From contig USIA01000014.1 of the NCBI GenBank assembly GCA_900554535.1, positions 1-24,315 of the forward strand: a stretch of 24,315 bases of DNA, written 5' to 3'. Positions within the stretch are counted from its first letter, which is position 1. Each line of letters starts with the position of its first letter. Origin of the DNA: an uncultured Oscillospiraceae bacterium. GTDB lineage: Bacteria; Bacillota; Clostridia; Oscillospirales; Acutalibacteraceae. Positions 23,707 to 24,315 of this stretch are shown here, in pieces. The position numbers were made by a program, and so were the translations under genes. The notes under the pieces were generated by a model. The model had not been told where the DNA came from and made no database searches. It was given only the letters and a program-made list of their open reading frames with translations.

Positions 23707-24135
23707 ATGGCTGAAATTGCTGTCATTTTTTATTCGTATACCGGACATACCCGTGCGCTGGCACAAAAGAAGGCAAAAAAACTCAATGCAGATCTGTTTG
23801 AATTGCAAGAGGCGAAGAAACGTTCCAAGGTGAACGCCTTTCTAGCGGGATCCCTGGCCGCAATTCGAAATAAACCAGCCCATTTGTCCAGCCCTGTTCC
23901 GGATCTCTCCGGCTATCAGAAGATCGTGCTTCTATGCCCGATCTGGGCCGGCCACCTCGCTCCGCCGGCCAACAACGTCATTGAGGCGCTGCCATCTCAC
24001 AAAGAGGTACAGGTATTCGCCGTTTCGGCCAGCGGCGATTCCTCCGGCAGCAGAGACAAGACCATTGCGCGTTTGAAAGCAAAGGGCTGTACTGCCGTGC
24101 AGTATCAGGATGTCAAATCATCCAATATCTCTTAA
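23707..24135 (+). CDS. Flavodoxin-family protein
   Basis: Start ATG 23707 follows AAGGTGGGG and gives 142 residues. The first strand and FMN phosphate loop read IAVIFYSYTGHTRALAQ, close to the classical SxTGNT motif. YQKIVLLCPIWAGHLAPP is the second flavin-contacting segment, and VFAVSASGDSSGS the third. It is a cytoplasmic FMN electron carrier or small flavodoxin-like oxidoreductase. It is complete, unlike the truncated flavodoxin at 3000. The next gene begins 3 bases after its stop, so the two are one operon. Confidence 0.9.
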   Translation: MAEIAVIFYSYTGHTRALAQKKAKKLNADLFELQEAKKRSKVNAFLAGSLAAIRNKPAHLSSPVPDLSGYQKIVLLCPIWAGHLAPPANNVIEALPSHKEVQVFAVSASGDSSGSRDKTIARLKAKGCTAVQYQDVKSSNIS

Positions 24136-24138
24136 ATC

Positions 24139-24315
24139 ATGGTGGTTACCTGTCAAATCCTTTCCCCGGTGGGGCCCCTGCAACTGGAGGAGAATGGACA
24201 AGCAATCACACGGATTGCGTTTGTAGAAACAAAACTGGAACGCGAAACTGCACCACCGACACCCTTGCTCGCAGCTGCGGCAGAACAGCTGGAAGCCTAT
24301 TTTGCGGGCAGGCTC
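24139..24315 (+). CDS. ogt: Methylated-DNA-protein cysteine methyltransferase (partial)
   Basis: ATG 24139 opens 59 codons that run off the window. The sequence (ILSPVGPLQL, ITRIAFVE, TPLLAAAAEQLEAYFAGRL) matches the N-terminal domain of Ogt/MGMT proteins, where SPxGxL and LxxAxxQLxxYFxG are typical. The catalytic PCHR motif lies beyond the edge, so activity cannot be confirmed. The protein repairs O6-alkylguanine by a single-use transfer to cysteine. It is probably co-transcribed with the flavodoxin. Confidence 0.85.
   Translation, partial: MVVTCQILSPVGPLQLEENGQAITRIAFVETKLERETAPPTPLLAAAAEQLEAYFAGRL

Noticed and set aside
1..24315. CRISPR arrays, tRNA or rRNA genes, intact insertion sequences, phage structural genes
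   Set aside because: No regularly spaced repeats, cloverleaf or rRNA-like sequence and no complete transposase were seen. DUF5131 alone does not indicate a prophage.

Overview
The window reads as the chromosome of an anaerobic gut Clostridium-type Firmicute (Oscillospiraceae/Lachnospiraceae-like). This rests on strong AGGAGG-type ribosome binding sites, many short operons, oxygen-sensitive [4Fe-4S] aldo/keto reductases, and LysR/HxlR regulators beside redox enzymes. No rRNA, tRNA or CRISPR array was found. Species cannot be named from the sequence.

Layout. 1-300: tail of an unrecognised gene and a long perfect hairpin. 319-8505: a LysR regulator divergent from a redox island holding six aldo/keto reductase (AKR) loci. 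Two are ferredoxin-fused AKRs, two are short AKR5-like enzymes, one is a longer AKR with an apparent ATA start codon, and one is a truncated remnant. The island is visibly decaying: a cupin has a frameshift and a stop, a flavodoxin is cut and joined to the AKR remnant, and a lipoprotein esterase is frameshifted. 8648-13184: a heterodimeric ABC exporter (one degenerate and one consensus ATP site), divergent from a second LysR regulator. 13254-13705: IS66-type transposase remnants and two minus-strand terminators. 13812-16308: a GC-rich GH31 glycosidase with its own promoter.

16470-18508 (minus strand): a tightly overlapping operon HxlR regulator -> MmcQ/YjbR-EVE fusion -> DUF5131 (Gp37/Gp68) three-cysteine protein. 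Divergent from it, 18575-21339 (plus strand): an operon of a Fes-like esterase, a stand-alone NRPS-type adenylation enzyme and a GNAT acetyltransferase, followed by an orphan ORF. These two divergent operons share one regulatory region with a 7-bp dyad and are the best candidates for an undescribed system.

21625-24315: an AEC-family transporter, a PPOX-fold flavoprotein divergent from a second HxlR regulator, then a flavodoxin followed after 3 bases by an O6-methylguanine-DNA methyltransferase cut by the window edge.

All family assignments are by eye from motifs and overall sequence. No database search was run.
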